The notes under the pieces are model-generated. The model saw only the letters and a program-made list of their open reading frames with translations. It was not told the origin of the DNA and ran no database searches. A DNA stretch of 58,997 nucleotides. Source: Gammaproteobacteria bacterium (GTDB taxonomy: Bacteria > Pseudomonadota > Gammaproteobacteria > S012-40). The position numbers and the translations under genes are program-made. This document shows, one piece after another, positions 18,501-27,695 of this stretch; within the stretch, counting starts at the first letter, position 1; each line of letters opens with the position of its first letter. The stretch is from contig JALUUH010000036.1 in assembly GCA_027021445.1 (NCBI GenBank), forward strand, positions 1 to 58,997. The letters run 5' to 3'.

Positions 18501-19441
18501 GAACCAGTCGCAGCCCCTGAAAATGGAGAAATCGCTGTAGGATGATTATGCGTTTCTACCTTCATCAAAATATTCGCTGCTTGCGCATGAGTTTGATATT
18601 CACGGTTCGATGAATCAGGGTAAAACCATTGCCCAATTGGCCCCTTAATAACTGCCGAATTGTCACTATAAGCCGACAATACATCGCCAGGATTTTTTTC
18701 ATGAGTATTTCGAATCATTTGGAATAAGGTTTTTTCTTGTGTTATCCCATCAATCACCCAATCCGCGTTGAATATTTTATGACGACAGTGCTCAGAGTTA
18801 GCTTGCGCAAACATCATCAACTCAACATCGGTAGGATTACGCTTTAAGGCATTAAAATTTTCCACTAAATACGAAATTTCATCATCTGCGAGTGCTAAAC
18901 CCCAATCAATGTTTGCGCGAACCAGGGCATTTTTGCCGCCCGCTAAAATATCAACTATTTTGAACGCTGCGGGTGTTGCCTGGACAAACAAGGCATCAGC
19001 TTCCTCCACCGAACTAAATACAGATTCTACCATTCGGTCATGCAGACAACAGGCTATAAGCGCCCACTCACTTTCACTAAAAACTTCCGCCGATGAGGAT
19101 TTCACATGGTAAGCAATTCCTCGTTCAACCCTCTCTAAACCCATTAATCCGGAATTGTGCGCAATATCCGTCGCCTTGCTAGACCACGGCGATATCGTCC
19201 CTGGCCGCGGAACAACGAGAAACAGCGAGCCATCCAGCGAGCTGTTCGCGATCGGCCGCCCATCATCGAGCAATTGCTTTAAACGTATAATCTCTGATTG
19301 CGAAAATATTTGGGAAGTGTGTGCAAAATAGGTATATTCCGCATCAACAGCACAAACTTTGGGTACTTTTTTCTGAATTGAATTGAGAATTTTTTCGATA
19401 CGAAAAGCAGAACGGGCTGATGCACCACGTAAATTCAGCAT
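15524..19441 (-). CDS. purL: Phosphoribosylformylglycinamidine synthase, single-chain
   Basis: 1305 residues, the long gammaproteobacterial form that joins N-terminal, two AIRS-like synthetase domains and a C-terminal glutamine amidotransferase. It converts FGAR to FGAM in purine synthesis, using ATP and glutamine. Visible landmarks are [63 protein letters not shown], the second synthetase half [10 protein letters not shown] and GKDSMSMKT, and the amidotransferase with nucleophile [12 protein letters not shown] and the catalytic His/Glu in PHPERVFR. The ATG at 19441 gives the family-typical [14 protein letters not shown] start. In-frame starts 12 and 18 codons upstream exist. It ends just upstream of the acyltransferase gene. 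Confidence 0.97.
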   Translation of the reverse strand: MLNLRGASARSAFRIEKILNSIQKKVPKVCAVDAEYTYFAHTSQIFSQSEIIRLKQLLDDGRPIANSSLDGSLFLVVPRPGTISPWSSKATDIAHNSGLMGLERVERGIAYHVKSSSAEVFSESEWALIACCLHDRMVESVFSSVEEADALFVQATPAAFKIVDILAGGKNALVRANIDWGLALADDEISYLVENFNALKRNPTDVELMMFAQANSEHCRHKIFNADWVIDGITQEKTLFQMIRNTHEKNPGDVLSAYSDNSAVIKGPIGQWFYPDSSNREYQTHAQAANILMKVETHNHPTAISPFSGAATGSGGEIRDEGATGRGSKPKAGLTGFSVSNLRIPDNIHAWEMDYGKPERIVSALDIMLEGPIGGAAFNNEFGRPNILGYFRTYEQNVLGPEGEEVRGYHKPIMLAGGVGSIQSKQVEKGNIPPGAPLIVLGGPSMLIGLGGSAASSMTSGASHEDLDFSSVQRGNPEMERRCQEVINHCWQQGENNPIVSIHDVGAGGLSNAMPELVDDSGRGAKFELRTILSDDQGMSPMELWSNESQERYVLAISAERMDEFAALCQRERCPYAVIGEATEDRQLMVGDAYYKNTPVDMSMEVLLGKTPKMLREVQRKPFRKNDIDYTDIELKDALYRVLRLPTVADKRFLITIADRTVTGLVARDQLVGPWQVAVADVGVTATDYHGYSGEAMAIGERTPIALLHHAASARMAVGEVITNIAAARIENISDIVLSANWMVATGHVGEDAGLYAAVKAVGMELCPELGIAIPVGKDSMSMKTVWQQDGENKSVTAPLSLVCTGFAPVTHIAKTLTPQLKTDEGDSDLLLIDLGKGRNRMGASCLAQVYNQIGHHPADVDDASYLKCFFAAIQLLNKENLLLAYHDRSDGGLITTLCEMSFAGHVGISVDIDDLHGDANSDNANLTALFNEELGVVIQVRHQDTDIVLSILREQGLARHSVVLGSLNKTDNVIIKQGNKVLLEESRVNLQRAWSETSYQMQALRDNPQSAQQEFDRLLDVNDPGLSVKLSFDVNENIAMPFIRKGIRPKVAILREQGVNGHHEMAAALDRAGFSCVDVHMSDIIHSRISLAEFQGLVSCGGFSYGDVLGAGQGWAKSILHNAKTNDVFNTFFHRQDTFGLGVCNGCQMMSQLKNMIPGASHWPDFRQNQSEQFEARLSLLEVMKSPSMFLSGMQGSVIPVVVSHGEGRAVFASEKALNSVQQNNLSCLRYVNHAHEMTMQYPLNPNGSPAGITGLTTIDGRFTIMMPHPERVFRAIQNSWYPSEWQEDGAWMRMFRNARVWVS

Positions 19442-19549
19442 GAGGATCTCTCTATGAACCGATGAAAAATCAAGCATTATCCCTCGGCTCTTCACCGACT
19501 AATGGCCGATGAGATATCGAGGGAATACTTGAGATATATTCAAATTTCT

Positions 19550-20266
19550 CTAGTTGGGAAGCTCCACACCCAAACGATGTGCAACTTCTTCGTAGGCTTC
19601 AACAACTCCACCAAGCCCTTGACGAAAACGATCTTTATCCATCTTCTTCCGGGTATTAACATCCCACAACCGGCAACCATCTGGAGTAAACTCATCGCCT
19701 AAAACAATATCCCCTTTATAGCGGCCAAATTCGAGTTTGAAATCCACTAGTAGTAAACCCGCATCACGAAAAAGCTTGGTCAGGATATCGTTCACTTTCA
19801 AGGTCGTTTGTTTCATTTTTTCTACTTCGTCGGCGACAGCCCAACCAAAAGACTCGATATGAAACTCATTGATCATAGGATCATGCAATGGATCGTTTTT
19901 AAGAAAAAATTCGAACGTCGGTGGATTCAAATCTAGATTTTCCTCAACACCTAAACGACGACAAATACTCCCGGCCGATATATTTCGAATGACACACTCG
20001 ATGGGAATCATATCTAAACTTTTAACTAACGACTCTTGGTCAGATAACAGCTTAATATGGTGAGTTGCAACGCCTTGCTTTTCCAGCTCATCCATAATAA
20101 AGGCATTAAACCGATTATTTACCATTCCCTTTCTATCAAGCTGATCTATTCTTTCGCCATCATTTGCCGATGTATCATTGCGAAACAACAATATCATTTG
20201 ATCTGAATTATCAGTTTCATAAACCGACTTCGCCTTGCCTCTATAAAGTTCGTTACGTTTTTCCAT
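19550..20266 (-). CDS. purC: SAICAR synthetase
   Basis: 238 residues, full length for the bacterial enzyme that joins aspartate to CAIR with ATP in purine synthesis. The start [13 protein letters not shown] is the glycine-rich nucleotide loop, [11 protein letters not shown] and the VECVIRN-like [12 protein letters not shown] are family signatures, and [30 protein letters not shown] is the conserved central block. The C-terminus is [14 protein letters not shown]. It lies between bamC and purL on the same strand, an arrangement seen in gammaproteobacteria (dapA-bamC-purC). Confidence 0.97.
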   Translation of the reverse strand: MEKRNELYRGKAKSVYETDNSDQMILLFRNDTSANDGERIDQLDRKGMVNNRFNAFIMDELEKQGVATHHIKLLSDQESLVKSLDMIPIECVIRNISAGSICRRLGVEENLDLNPPTFEFFLKNDPLHDPMINEFHIESFGWAVADEVEKMKQTTLKVNDILTKLFRDAGLLLVDFKLEFGRYKGDIVLGDEFTPDGCRLWDVNTRKKMDKDRFRQGLGGVVEAYEEVAHRLGVELPN

Positions 20267-20378
20267 ACTGACTACCTACTCTCTATTTTACCTATATCTA
20301 TTAATCTTAACTAAATAACTTTACATCTAAATAATACGAACCAAGTTTAAGGCTATTCAACAACTATGGAACCATACA

Positions 20379-21362
20379 TTACAAATTATCTTTAATTCGT
20401 ATAAGTATATTGCGCGCCTGTTGAGAATCTTCTTCGATAAACTCGTCATCTAACACAATAATTCTTGTTTCCTTTTCATCTATCACGCTAAATTTTAATT
20501 TAAATGTTTCTCGCTTCGTAAAAGCCCCAACAAGGCCAATACTAAAGTCTGTTGCAAACTCATCTTCGCTAACCCGAATGGTCAAAACACCTTCAAGCTG
20601 ATCACGTTCAATAATTAAATGCCCCATTCGGTCAACAGCGGCGGCGACAAAGCTCCATGATTTATCCTTAGTCGCATGAATAACTAAACTCGGCGGTGAG
20701 TTTTTTAACTCCAAGGTTGATCCGGGCTTTTGTTTTTTAGCTTTTTTAATAAGCTCTTTTACCCGTTGCGGCTCTAAGGCAAAATACTCCAATAACTGCC
20801 CAAGCACTTCAATCTCAAGTTCTTTATCATAGGTTCGTGCTTCCCATACATTCACGATACCATCTTGATAAAAGTCCTTTTGTACACCTTGATGAGTAAG
20901 GAATAACAAACTCGTTCTAGGCGTTTTACCCACCTCAATACGAACTCGAAAACGATCACGTAAAAACTCCGATTCATAATTATCAACCCAGTCGGTTTGC
21001 ATAATACCCAGCTTTTTATTTTCCCAAAGCACCGGTATCTCGTTATTTTCCCAGAAAGCAAGCACATGATCCCAAATCTTATTCGTAGGCTCACTGATCT
21101 CTAACCAGCGCATTCGACCATCAGACTGCAAACTCACCGTCGCATTACTTGATAAAAGCACTTTCTCAGCGCCCAAACCTCCCACTGTGGGAATTGAAAA
21201 ACTCCCATCCAACTTAGCCTTAACTAAGTTTGGAGGAATTTCTAGAGCATTACTTACTGGACTACGTTTATAAAACTCTTGTTCGGTTGTTGCGCAACCA
21301 ACAAGCATACCAATGAAGCCCAAAAATAGCACTGGGCTTTGTAACTTTCTTAATAATTTCAT
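20379..21362 (-). CDS. bamC: Outer-membrane assembly lipoprotein BamC
   Basis: 327 residues from the ATG at 21362, which follows AGGAAAGAC and gives a lipoprotein signal ending in MLVGC (lipobox, Cys about residue 17). The larger frame upstream overlaps dapA and is not used. After the lipobox comes a short unstructured part with EFYKRSPVSNALEIPPNL, corresponding to the BamD-binding stretch, and then two helix-grip domains (about 85-190 and 215-325), as in E. coli NlpB/BamC. It is an accessory subunit of the BAM machine on the inner face of the outer membrane. It lies seven bases downstream of dapA. Confidence 0.88.
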   Translation of the reverse strand: MKLLRKLQSPVLFLGFIGMLVGCATTEQEFYKRSPVSNALEIPPNLVKAKLDGSFSIPTVGGLGAEKVLLSSNATVSLQSDGRMRWLEISEPTNKIWDHVLAFWENNEIPVLWENKKLGIMQTDWVDNYESEFLRDRFRVRIEVGKTPRTSLLFLTHQGVQKDFYQDGIVNVWEARTYDKELEIEVLGQLLEYFALEPQRVKELIKKAKKQKPGSTLELKNSPPSLVIHATKDKSWSFVAAAVDRMGHLIIERDQLEGVLTIRVSEDEFATDFSIGLVGAFTKRETFKLKFSVIDEKETRIIVLDDEFIEEDSQQARNILIRIKDNL

Positions 21363-21369
21363 GTCTTTC

Positions 21370-22248
21370 CTAAATGGCATTAGCTTTTTGCAGCGCTTGA
21401 CGTACTGGCTCATGGAATGGCGGCGACAACTCAGTGAGTGGCAATCTAATTCCACTAGAGATAAGCCCCATTTCTAATAACGCCCATTTTACCGGGATAG
21501 GGTTTGCTTCTAAAAACAAATCATGATGCAAGCTTTCGAGATTTGAATTTATCGCTTTGGCAACCGCAAAATCTCCGGCCAAAGCAGCAGCTAACATTGC
21601 ACGCATTTGCGCAGGAACCACATTCGCAGTGACTGAAATAACCCCCTTACCTCCTACCTTGATAACATCTAAAGCCAAGGCATCATCACCGCTGAAAACA
21701 TCTAGCCGTTCACCACAACGAGATACAATATCTTGGGCACGTGACACATCTCCAGTAGCATCCTTAATACCAATAATGTGGGGCATTCTGGACAACACAT
21801 CGACCGTATCCGTACTCATATCACAAGCTGTTCTACCGGGAACATTATATAAAATCTGCGGAATTGCAACTGCATTTGATATCGCAGTGTAGTGCTGAAT
21901 TAAGCCCTCTTGAGTAGGCTTATTATAATAAGGAGTCACCAACAAACAAGCATCCGCACCGGCCTCTTTGGCAAATGCGGTAAACTGTATCGCTTCAGCG
22001 GTAGAATTCGAACCCGTACCAGCGATCACTGGAACTCGGCCACGCACGCCATTTACCACATAGCGGATGACATCACAATGTTCCTTTTCTGTAAGAGTTG
22101 CGGATTCTCCCGTCGTTCCAACAGCCACTATGGCGTCCGTTTTAGCCTCAATATGCATCTCAAGCAGCCTATCCATCGCTGTGTAATCAACTGAACCGTC
22201 CTTTTGCATCGGTGTTACCAATGCAACCATGCTACCTTGAAACATCAT
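21370..22248 (-). CDS. dapA: 4-hydroxy-tetrahydrodipicolinate synthase
   Basis: 292 residues, the usual length. It condenses pyruvate with aspartate semialdehyde in lysine and diaminopimelate synthesis. Key residues are present: the GTTGESATL loop with the two threonines, the catalytic Tyr in ILYNVPGRT, and the Schiff-base Lys in GIKDATGD near residue 161. GGAGAAG precedes two adjacent ATG codons, and either could be used. It is first in a dapA-bamC-purC run and divergent from bcp. Confidence 0.97.
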   Translation of the reverse strand: MMFQGSMVALVTPMQKDGSVDYTAMDRLLEMHIEAKTDAIVAVGTTGESATLTEKEHCDVIRYVVNGVRGRVPVIAGTGSNSTAEAIQFTAFAKEAGADACLLVTPYYNKPTQEGLIQHYTAISNAVAIPQILYNVPGRTACDMSTDTVDVLSRMPHIIGIKDATGDVSRAQDIVSRCGERLDVFSGDDALALDVIKVGGKGVISVTANVVPAQMRAMLAAALAGDFAVAKAINSNLESLHHDLFLEANPIPVKWALLEMGLISSGIRLPLTELSPPFHEPVRQALQKANAI

Positions 22249-22526
22249 CTTCTCCGCTATAATACGTTAACAGCGAATGTTACTGCCCTGTCCGCCGCAA
22301 GGCAAGAAAAGTCGGCGTTAACACGACATTAGAGTCATATTTAAAAACAGAGAAATCATCCGTCTACACCCAATCTCTTAAAATCACTCACCTCCGTATT
22401 TGCCCAACAATTACCCAGCAGCAACACCTAAATGACATGATTCTTTCTGATCTATCGTTAACATGAAATAATCAGGCAAAGAATCGACTGACCAACTACT
22501 CACTCAAAAACAACAAGGAATAAATA

Positions 22527-23009
22527 ATGCCTATAGCTCAGATCAATAAAAAAGTACCCCGTTTTTCGTTACCCGCTACCAGCGACCAAACCATCGAACT
22601 ATCCGCCTTAAAAGACCAAAAAATTGTCCTCTATTTTTACCCAAGAGACAACACCCCTGGGTGTACAACAGAAGGGCAAAATTTTCGTGATAACCACAGC
22701 AAGTTCAAACGCGCCAACACCGTCGTGTTTGGCGTATCTCGAGACAGTTTAAAATCACACGAAAACTTTAAAGCCAAACAAGCGTTTCCATTTGAGTTAA
22801 TTTCCGACGCAGAAGAAATTCTATGCACTCTGTTTGACGTTATTAAAGAGAAAAACATGTATGGTAAAAAAGTAATGGGTATCGAGAGAAGTACTTTTTT
22901 AATTGACGAAAAAGGCGTACTCCGGCACGAATGGCGCAAAGTTAAAGTGGCTGGTCATGTCGAAGAAGTTTTAGCAGCGGCAAAAAAAATGTCCAAAAAA
23001 CAAACATAG
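22527..23009 (+). CDS. bcp: Thioredoxin-dependent thiol peroxidase (Bcp/PrxQ family)
   Basis: 160 residues. The peroxidatic Cys lies in YPRDNTPGCTTEGQNFRD, near residue 46. The resolving Cys that follows five residues later in E. coli Bcp is absent, replaced by Gln/Asn. Another Cys is present near residue 93 (ILCTLFDV). The fold-specific segments YFYPRD, VVFGVSRDS, FELISDAEE and RSTFLIDEKG are intact. It reduces hydroperoxides in the cytoplasm, and the missing Cys implies a 1-Cys or alternative recycling mechanism. It has its own upstream AAGGAATAA site and precedes phoH by 57 bases. Confidence 0.92.
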   Translation: MPIAQINKKVPRFSLPATSDQTIELSALKDQKIVLYFYPRDNTPGCTTEGQNFRDNHSKFKRANTVVFGVSRDSLKSHENFKAKQAFPFELISDAEEILCTLFDVIKEKNMYGKKVMGIERSTFLIDEKGVLRHEWRKVKVAGHVEEVLAAAKKMSKKQT

Positions 23010-23066
23010 TCATCTCGCATCAGATATTTAGAGGTGTTATTGCCACAGCCTATCTTGGAGGGTTTA

Positions 23067-24452
23067 ATGGACAAAAGAAAGTTGTTTGTTGTTGATACCA
23101 ACGTATTAATGCATGACCCTGCGTGCCTATACCGCTTCCAGGAACATGACATTTTTTTACCCATGGTGGTACTAGAAGAACTGGATAGAAACAAAAGAGG
23201 GCCATCAGAAGTCGCCCGCAATGCCCGGCAAAGCAGTCGATTTCTAGAAGATATCGTTGATAGCGCGACCAAGGAAGAAATCGAACAAGGTATTCCCCTA
23301 CCTTCACCGATAAACTCAGAGACTCAGAGCGGTCGTGTATTTTTTCAAACTCAGGAACTCATCTTTAATCTACCCAAAGACCTACCCGGCAATTCAGCTG
23401 ATAATACTATTTTAGGTTCGGCATTAGCCTTTCAACAACAACGTAGCGCCAACAACGTTATTCTTGTATCAAAGGATATTAATCTTCGAATAAAAGCGGC
23501 CATTCTCGGAATAAAGGCTGAAGACTTTCACAACGACCAAGTCATCGAAGATGTGAATTTATTATATAGCGGCTCCTTTAAGCTGCCGGTAGGCTTCTGG
23601 GACGAACATAGTGAAAACATTGAATCCTGGTCAGAAAACGGGCACAGCTTCTATACTATCAAGGGAGATGATCTAGAGGAATGGTACCCCAACCAATACA
23701 TTTACAGCCATGACGATACATTTCAAGCCATCGTCCGCAAGCATAGTGGTCACTCTGCAACGCTTGAAATTATCGATGATTTTCGAGGGAATGGGCATAA
23801 TGTATGGGGCATCAAAGCTCGAAACAGGGAACAAAACTTTGCACTCAACATATTACTTGACCCCGAAATTGATTTTGTAACACTGCTCGGAATGGCGGGC
23901 ACCGGCAAAACATTGCTTACCCTGGCCGCCGGACTCATGCAAACACTTGACGAAAAGCGTTTTCAAGAAATCATAATGACCCGAGTAACCGTACCCGTAG
24001 GCGAAGATATTGGCTTTCTTCCCGGCACAGAAGAAGAAAAAATGACTCCGTGGATGGGGGCATTAATGGATAATTTGGAAGTCCTAACCTCGCCGCCAGG
24101 CTCAGGAGAATGGGAACGCGCCGCGACCAATGATTTATTGTCGAAGCGGATAAAAATCCGTTCGATGAATTTTATGCGTGGCCGCACTTTTTTAAATCGA
24201 TATGTGATTATCGATGAAGCACAAAATTTAACACCTAAACAAATGAAAACACTAGTCACTCGCGCAGGGCCAGGCACAAAAATTATCTGCATGGGCAATG
24301 TTGCCCAGATAGACACCCCTTATTTAACCGAAACCACCTCAGGACTGACCTATGTTGTAGATCGATTCAAGGACTGGCAACACAGCGCACATATAACACT
24401 TCAACGTGGAGAGCGATCTCGTTTAGCAGACTTTGCATCTGATACTTTGTAA
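23067..24452 (+). CDS. PIN-domain PhoH family ATPase (YlaK type)
   Basis: 461 residues from the ATG at 23067, which follows GGAGGGTTTA. The frame is open 11 codons further. Residues 1-130 form a PIN nuclease domain starting LFVVDTNVLMHDP, with acidic residues in VVLEELDRNKRG and NTILGSAL. The C-terminal half is a PhoH ATPase: Walker A GMAGTGKTLL near residue 275, Walker B YVIIDEAQN near 376, and the LPGTEEEKMTPWMG block. PhoH-PIN proteins couple RNA binding/unwinding with ribonuclease activity, and in bacteria the role is mainly inferred. It is the last gene of the bcp-phoH pair, convergent with the histidine kinase. Confidence 0.93.
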   Translation: MDKRKLFVVDTNVLMHDPACLYRFQEHDIFLPMVVLEELDRNKRGPSEVARNARQSSRFLEDIVDSATKEEIEQGIPLPSPINSETQSGRVFFQTQELIFNLPKDLPGNSADNTILGSALAFQQQRSANNVILVSKDINLRIKAAILGIKAEDFHNDQVIEDVNLLYSGSFKLPVGFWDEHSENIESWSENGHSFYTIKGDDLEEWYPNQYIYSHDDTFQAIVRKHSGHSATLEIIDDFRGNGHNVWGIKARNREQNFALNILLDPEIDFVTLLGMAGTGKTLLTLAAGLMQTLDEKRFQEIIMTRVTVPVGEDIGFLPGTEEEKMTPWMGALMDNLEVLTSPPGSGEWERAATNDLLSKRIKIRSMNFMRGRTFLNRYVIIDEAQNLTPKQMKTLVTRAGPGTKIICMGNVAQIDTPYLTETTSGLTYVVDRFKDWQHSAHITLQRGERSRLADFASDTL

Positions 24453-24486
24453 TTTTCGGCAATTTTTGTCGGTATAAGTCGAACGG

Positions 24487-25887
24487 TTATTTACCCGACA
24501 ACTTAGGATGGATACACTTTAATAATGTCTGATTTAGTTTTTTTGGATTAACCGGTTTACTCAGGTGATCGTTCATCCCAGCGGATAGGCTTTTTTCAAT
24601 GTCTTCCGGAAATGCATTTGCGGTCATTGCAATAATCGGGAGTTCAGAAAATCGACCGCCTAATGACCTGATTTTACGCGCTGCCGTTATCCCATCCATT
24701 TCTGGCATTTGAATATCCATAATAACAGCATCATAAACCTCCTGTTGGATCGCCTCAATCGCTTCCTGGCCATTTTTTCGGGTATCAATCGTGATTCCAA
24801 TATTTTCCAACAAGCTTTTCCCAACCATTAAATTTATTTTATTGTCATCAACCAGTAATATTCGACAATCATTAAACATTAATGAGTCTCGACCTTGGCA
24901 GTCTGTATCTTTTGATTCTTGCGGAATACTACCATCAACAGCCACTAAGCCACGTTTAGCATCCCTACTCTCTGGAACTTCCTCCTCACTACTGCGCAAA
25001 CAAACCGTAAAGTGAAAATCACTGCCTTTATTCAACTCACTTTCAACCCAAATATTACCACCTAACAACTGTACCAGATTTTTTGAAATAGTGAGACCAA
25101 GACCGGTGCCGCCATAATTGCGCGCTGTCGAACGACTCGCCTGAGTAAAAGCCTCAAATAAACCAACTTGCCTTTCGGGAGCAATACCAATACCACTATC
25201 ACTAACGATAAAGTGTAAAAGTACTTTATTCGTCCATTTTTTTTCTACATTTACAGAGATGAGTATTTCACCTTGCTCGGTAAACTTTACTGCATTAGCC
25301 CCAAGATTGATAAGAATTTGACTCAGTCTCAATGAGTCTCCCACGAGAGATGGCGGAATATTCGAGTCAATATTAAACCTTAAAACAACATCTTTTTCTA
25401 GTGACTCCATGCCAAGCACTTTCGGGAGTTGGTCTAATACATCGCTTAGCTGAAACTCTTTCTCCTCCAGGTGTACTTTCCCTGCTTCGATCTTAGAAAA
25501 ATCTAATATGTCATTAATAATCTGGATTAACGACTCGGTTGCACCATGAACTATGTTTAAATATTTGCGCTGTTTCGAACTTAAATCCGTTTGCAAAACA
25601 AGATGACTCATTCCCAGAATTGCATTCATAGGCGTTCGTATTTCGTGGCTCATATGCGCAAGAAATTGCGATTTAGCCGCACAAATATGGTTCGCTTTTT
25701 CTAAAGCGGATGACAACTCCTTAGTGCGTTGCTCCACTAACTCCTCCATCTGTTGCAGCGTGACCTTTAGCTCCAAATTGGACTCGTGTAGCGCTTTGCT
25801 TCTCACTTCCAGAAGTTTTTCGGCTTCCTGCCTAGCAGCTCTTTCTTGTCGCAGTAGATGTTCCATTTTTTCTGATTCGTAATGCAT
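24487..25887 (-). CDS. Soluble hybrid histidine kinase with receiver domain
   Basis: 466 residues. Residues 1-70 are a long coiled coil ([23 protein letters not shown]), with no membrane segment and no recognisable sensor domain. The HisKA dimerisation domain has the phospho-accepting His81 in [18 protein letters not shown] complete HATPase follows (N box [13 protein letters not shown]1 [10 protein letters not shown]2 GGTGLGL). A receiver domain occupies the C-terminal 130 residues, with phospho-Asp391 in [12 protein letters not shown] and the switch Lys in HLSKPVNP. The layout resembles the cytoplasmic half of BarA-type hybrid kinases. No Hpt or response-regulator gene is next to it. The signal is probably sensed through the coiled coil by a partner. 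Confidence 0.92.
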   Translation of the reverse strand: MHYESEKMEHLLRQERAARQEAEKLLEVRSKALHESNLELKVTLQQMEELVEQRTKELSSALEKANHICAAKSQFLAHMSHEIRTPMNAILGMSHLVLQTDLSSKQRKYLNIVHGATESLIQIINDILDFSKIEAGKVHLEEKEFQLSDVLDQLPKVLGMESLEKDVVLRFNIDSNIPPSLVGDSLRLSQILINLGANAVKFTEQGEILISVNVEKKWTNKVLLHFIVSDSGIGIAPERQVGLFEAFTQASRSTARNYGGTGLGLTISKNLVQLLGGNIWVESELNKGSDFHFTVCLRSSEEEVPESRDAKRGLVAVDGSIPQESKDTDCQGRDSLMFNDCRILLVDDNKINLMVGKSLLENIGITIDTRKNGQEAIEAIQQEVYDAVIMDIQMPEMDGITAARKIRSLGGRFSELPIIAMTANAFPEDIEKSLSAGMNDHLSKPVNPKKLNQTLLKCIHPKLSGK

Positions 25888-26292
25888 AAAAGCCTAATTA
25901 AATGAAACTATATTCCACATTTATCGCCCAGTTGTAGGAATTTCTAAAGCTAGACTAAAATTCACACAAACCAGTCAATTATCCAAAATGAAAGCAACAA
26001 AGCTTTCCGTCACTAAACAGACTGGAGTGCAAAGACTCTACATCACAAACATTGGCACTTGTCGTAGGCATAGCGCGCAAGAAGGCATAAATTTTGGAGA
26101 AAAATCAGCAAAAACAGAGCATTAGATAGGCTAACAAATCAACTAGGAGCTTGTCCGAGAACAGCGATCGTCACGAGAGCAAGCCTAGTTGATTTTTAGG
26201 AAAGAGCTTTCAATTTCAGACAAAAGGACTAGGTCATTCAATTTAACAACATTTAAACAACAATAGATAAAATTCAACAAACATAGTTTTGC
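25888..26292. other. Intergenic region with one inverted-repeat element
   Basis: About 400 bases between the kinase and the DUF1353 gene, both on the minus strand. The only structure I see is the hairpin element at 26136-26195. No open frame with a credible ribosome site was found. Confidence 0.5.
26136..26195. repeat. Inverted-repeat element, family 1, copy 1 (short hairpin form)
   Basis: AAATCAACTAGG...CTTG pairs with CAAG...CCTAGTTGATTT across about 26 bases, giving a long hairpin. The left part, CTAGGAGCTTGTCCGAGAACAG then CGATCGTCAC, matches copy 2 at 27450 with one mismatch in 33 bases. This looks like an internally deleted copy of the same element. Confidence 0.8.
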
Positions 26293-27081
26293 TTATGCCG
26301 GCTCCACATCCTTCTCGGTTGCAGATTTCTCAGCCTTTGGCTTCTCTTTACGCGTTTTTTTAATATCTTTAATATTGGAAGCAGAATCTGCTTCAACAAC
26401 GGCCTCTGCGGCGGAAACATCAGTCTTATCTGCATTGTCCGTAACTTCAGCCTCAAGCACTTCTTTAACCGCTCTAGGGTTAACCCAAACTTCGGCTCGA
26501 TCTCGGTTGTTTTCCCAAGGGCTATCACCAAATTTACTCACCGCATAATAAGCCAGCTTATCAATAAATGTTAAGCCGTTAACTTCTTTCCCAATTTCAA
26601 AAAACAAAGTATCCCAACACTCACGACCTTCAGCGATCTTATATTTTGATACCGTATCATCCTCATTAAGCTGCCATAAAAACTCATAGCGATAAGCATA
26701 GTCATGCACTAAGCCCGGAATAAGTAATAATCCGGTAGGGCTTAGCAAGCCCCACAAAGGGCGAGGAATCGAAGCTCCGTCAAAAACAAAGCCTTTATGC
26801 AACATAACTGTCGGGCCATCATTTGGCAGTTTAAAGCTCCAGTCTTCAGTCAATTCCCACTGCCGAACCTCAAACATCCAAGCCGAAATTCTATCTAAAC
26901 TATTTCTTTGACCCTTGGAGGGTATTGAAATTGGACGCATTTGTGGCATCGCTAATGGATCCACAACCAAGCCTGCAGCCTGAATTTTCGTTTGCCTAAA
27001 CTTATAAAAAATGCCTATAACGCTCCATGCCACTAAAAACGAAAACACCAAAAACCCTAAAATTTGTAGCACAACACCCAT
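26293..27081 (-). CDS. Membrane-anchored DUF1353 protein
   Basis: 262 residues. The N-terminus is a single membrane helix (LQILGFLVFSFLVAWSVIGIFY). The DUF1353 domain spans about residues 90-180, with the signature GFVFDGASIPRPLWGLL and GLVHDYAYRY, whose conserved Asp and His suggest a metal-dependent or catalytic site of unknown function. The last 60 residues are an acidic/basic low-complexity tail (Ala/Glu/Lys-rich). DUF1353 proteins are often phage-associated, but no phage genes are near. GGGAGG precedes the ATG. It is divergent from the small membrane protein at 27262. Confidence 0.85.
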   Translation of the reverse strand: MGVVLQILGFLVFSFLVAWSVIGIFYKFRQTKIQAAGLVVDPLAMPQMRPISIPSKGQRNSLDRISAWMFEVRQWELTEDWSFKLPNDGPTVMLHKGFVFDGASIPRPLWGLLSPTGLLLIPGLVHDYAYRYEFLWQLNEDDTVSKYKIAEGRECWDTLFFEIGKEVNGLTFIDKLAYYAVSKFGDSPWENNRDRAEVWVNPRAVKEVLEAEVTDNADKTDVSAAEAVVEADSASNIKDIKKTRKEKPKAEKSATEKDVEPA

Positions 27082-27261
27082 TAGAACACCTCCCTGCCAA
27101 ATTATATAAATAAAAACAATAGATTAACTAAAAACACTTAACATAGAGGATCAAATATTATTTAAACCCTCAAAATATCGGACAATATACGGCATTCTCT
27201 TATACACTTCGATGAGTAAAGCTTCAATTCATTAATTAAATTTAGACATGGGAATTACAGC

Positions 27262-27435
27262 ATGAAAAAAGATGCAGACGGAAATTTAACATTAACATCA
27301 CCTCAAGCTTGGGAAAACTTTGGTCAATGGCTAATATATGGAGTCGTCGCATTTTTAGCGGCCGCTGTTATTTACATGATGGTTAAATTTTTATTTCTGA
27401 ACAACGATAACGACGAAAAAGAAAAAAAACCCTAA
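27262..27435 (+). CDS. Small single-helix membrane protein, 57 residues
   Basis: A short frame not covered by a 60-residue cut-off. It starts with a polar segment (MKKDADGNLTLTSPQAW), has one hydrophobic helix (WLIYGVVAFLAAAVIYMMVKFLF) and ends with a charged tail rich in Asp, Glu and Lys. GGAATTACAGC precedes the ATG, so the ribosome site is moderate. No family is recognised. It lies alone between the divergent DUF1353 gene and a repeat element. Confidence 0.55.
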   Translation: MKKDADGNLTLTSPQAWENFGQWLIYGVVAFLAAAVIYMMVKFLFLNNDNDEKEKKP

Positions 27436-27449
27436 TATTAATTTATTCC

Positions 27450-27665
27450 TAGGAGCTTGTCCTAGAACAGCGATCGTCACGCACGCTCTCGCACATCCCT
27501 GTGCTTCGCTGCATAAGACCATCCATGGCCAAAAGAGCAAGCCTGATTAGCATAGATTTTTCGATCAAATGAGGCAAATAGCCATCGCTATTTAACGAGT
27601 TTAATCGAAAAATATACGCAATTAGGTTTGTTCGCAGTAGGTCAGTCTGTTCTCGGACAAGCTCC
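27450..27665. repeat. Inverted-repeat element, family 1, copy 2 (full form)
   Basis: The terminal inverted repeats are GGAGCTTGTCCTAGAACAG at 27452-27470 and its complement CTGTTCTCGGACAAGCTCC at 27647-27665 (19 bases, one mismatch). An inner inverted repeat ATTTTTCGATCAAA (27556-27569) pairs with TTTAATCGAAAAAT (27600-27613). No coding frame lies inside, so it is a non-autonomous, MITE-like or hairpin-forming repeat of about 216 bases. Related sequence occurs at 26136 and 49191. Confidence 0.85.
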
Positions 27666-27668
27666 AGA

Positions 27669-27688
27669 AGGCTGTCTAAGAACAGCCT
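27669..27688. other. Hairpin at the 3' end of sbcB
   Basis: AGGCTGT and ACAGCCT form a seven-base stem eight bases after the sbcB stop codon, with a six-base loop. There is no T run, so intrinsic termination is doubtful. It may mark the boundary where the adjacent repeat inserted. Confidence 0.45.
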
Positions 27689-27695
27689 CCTCGTA

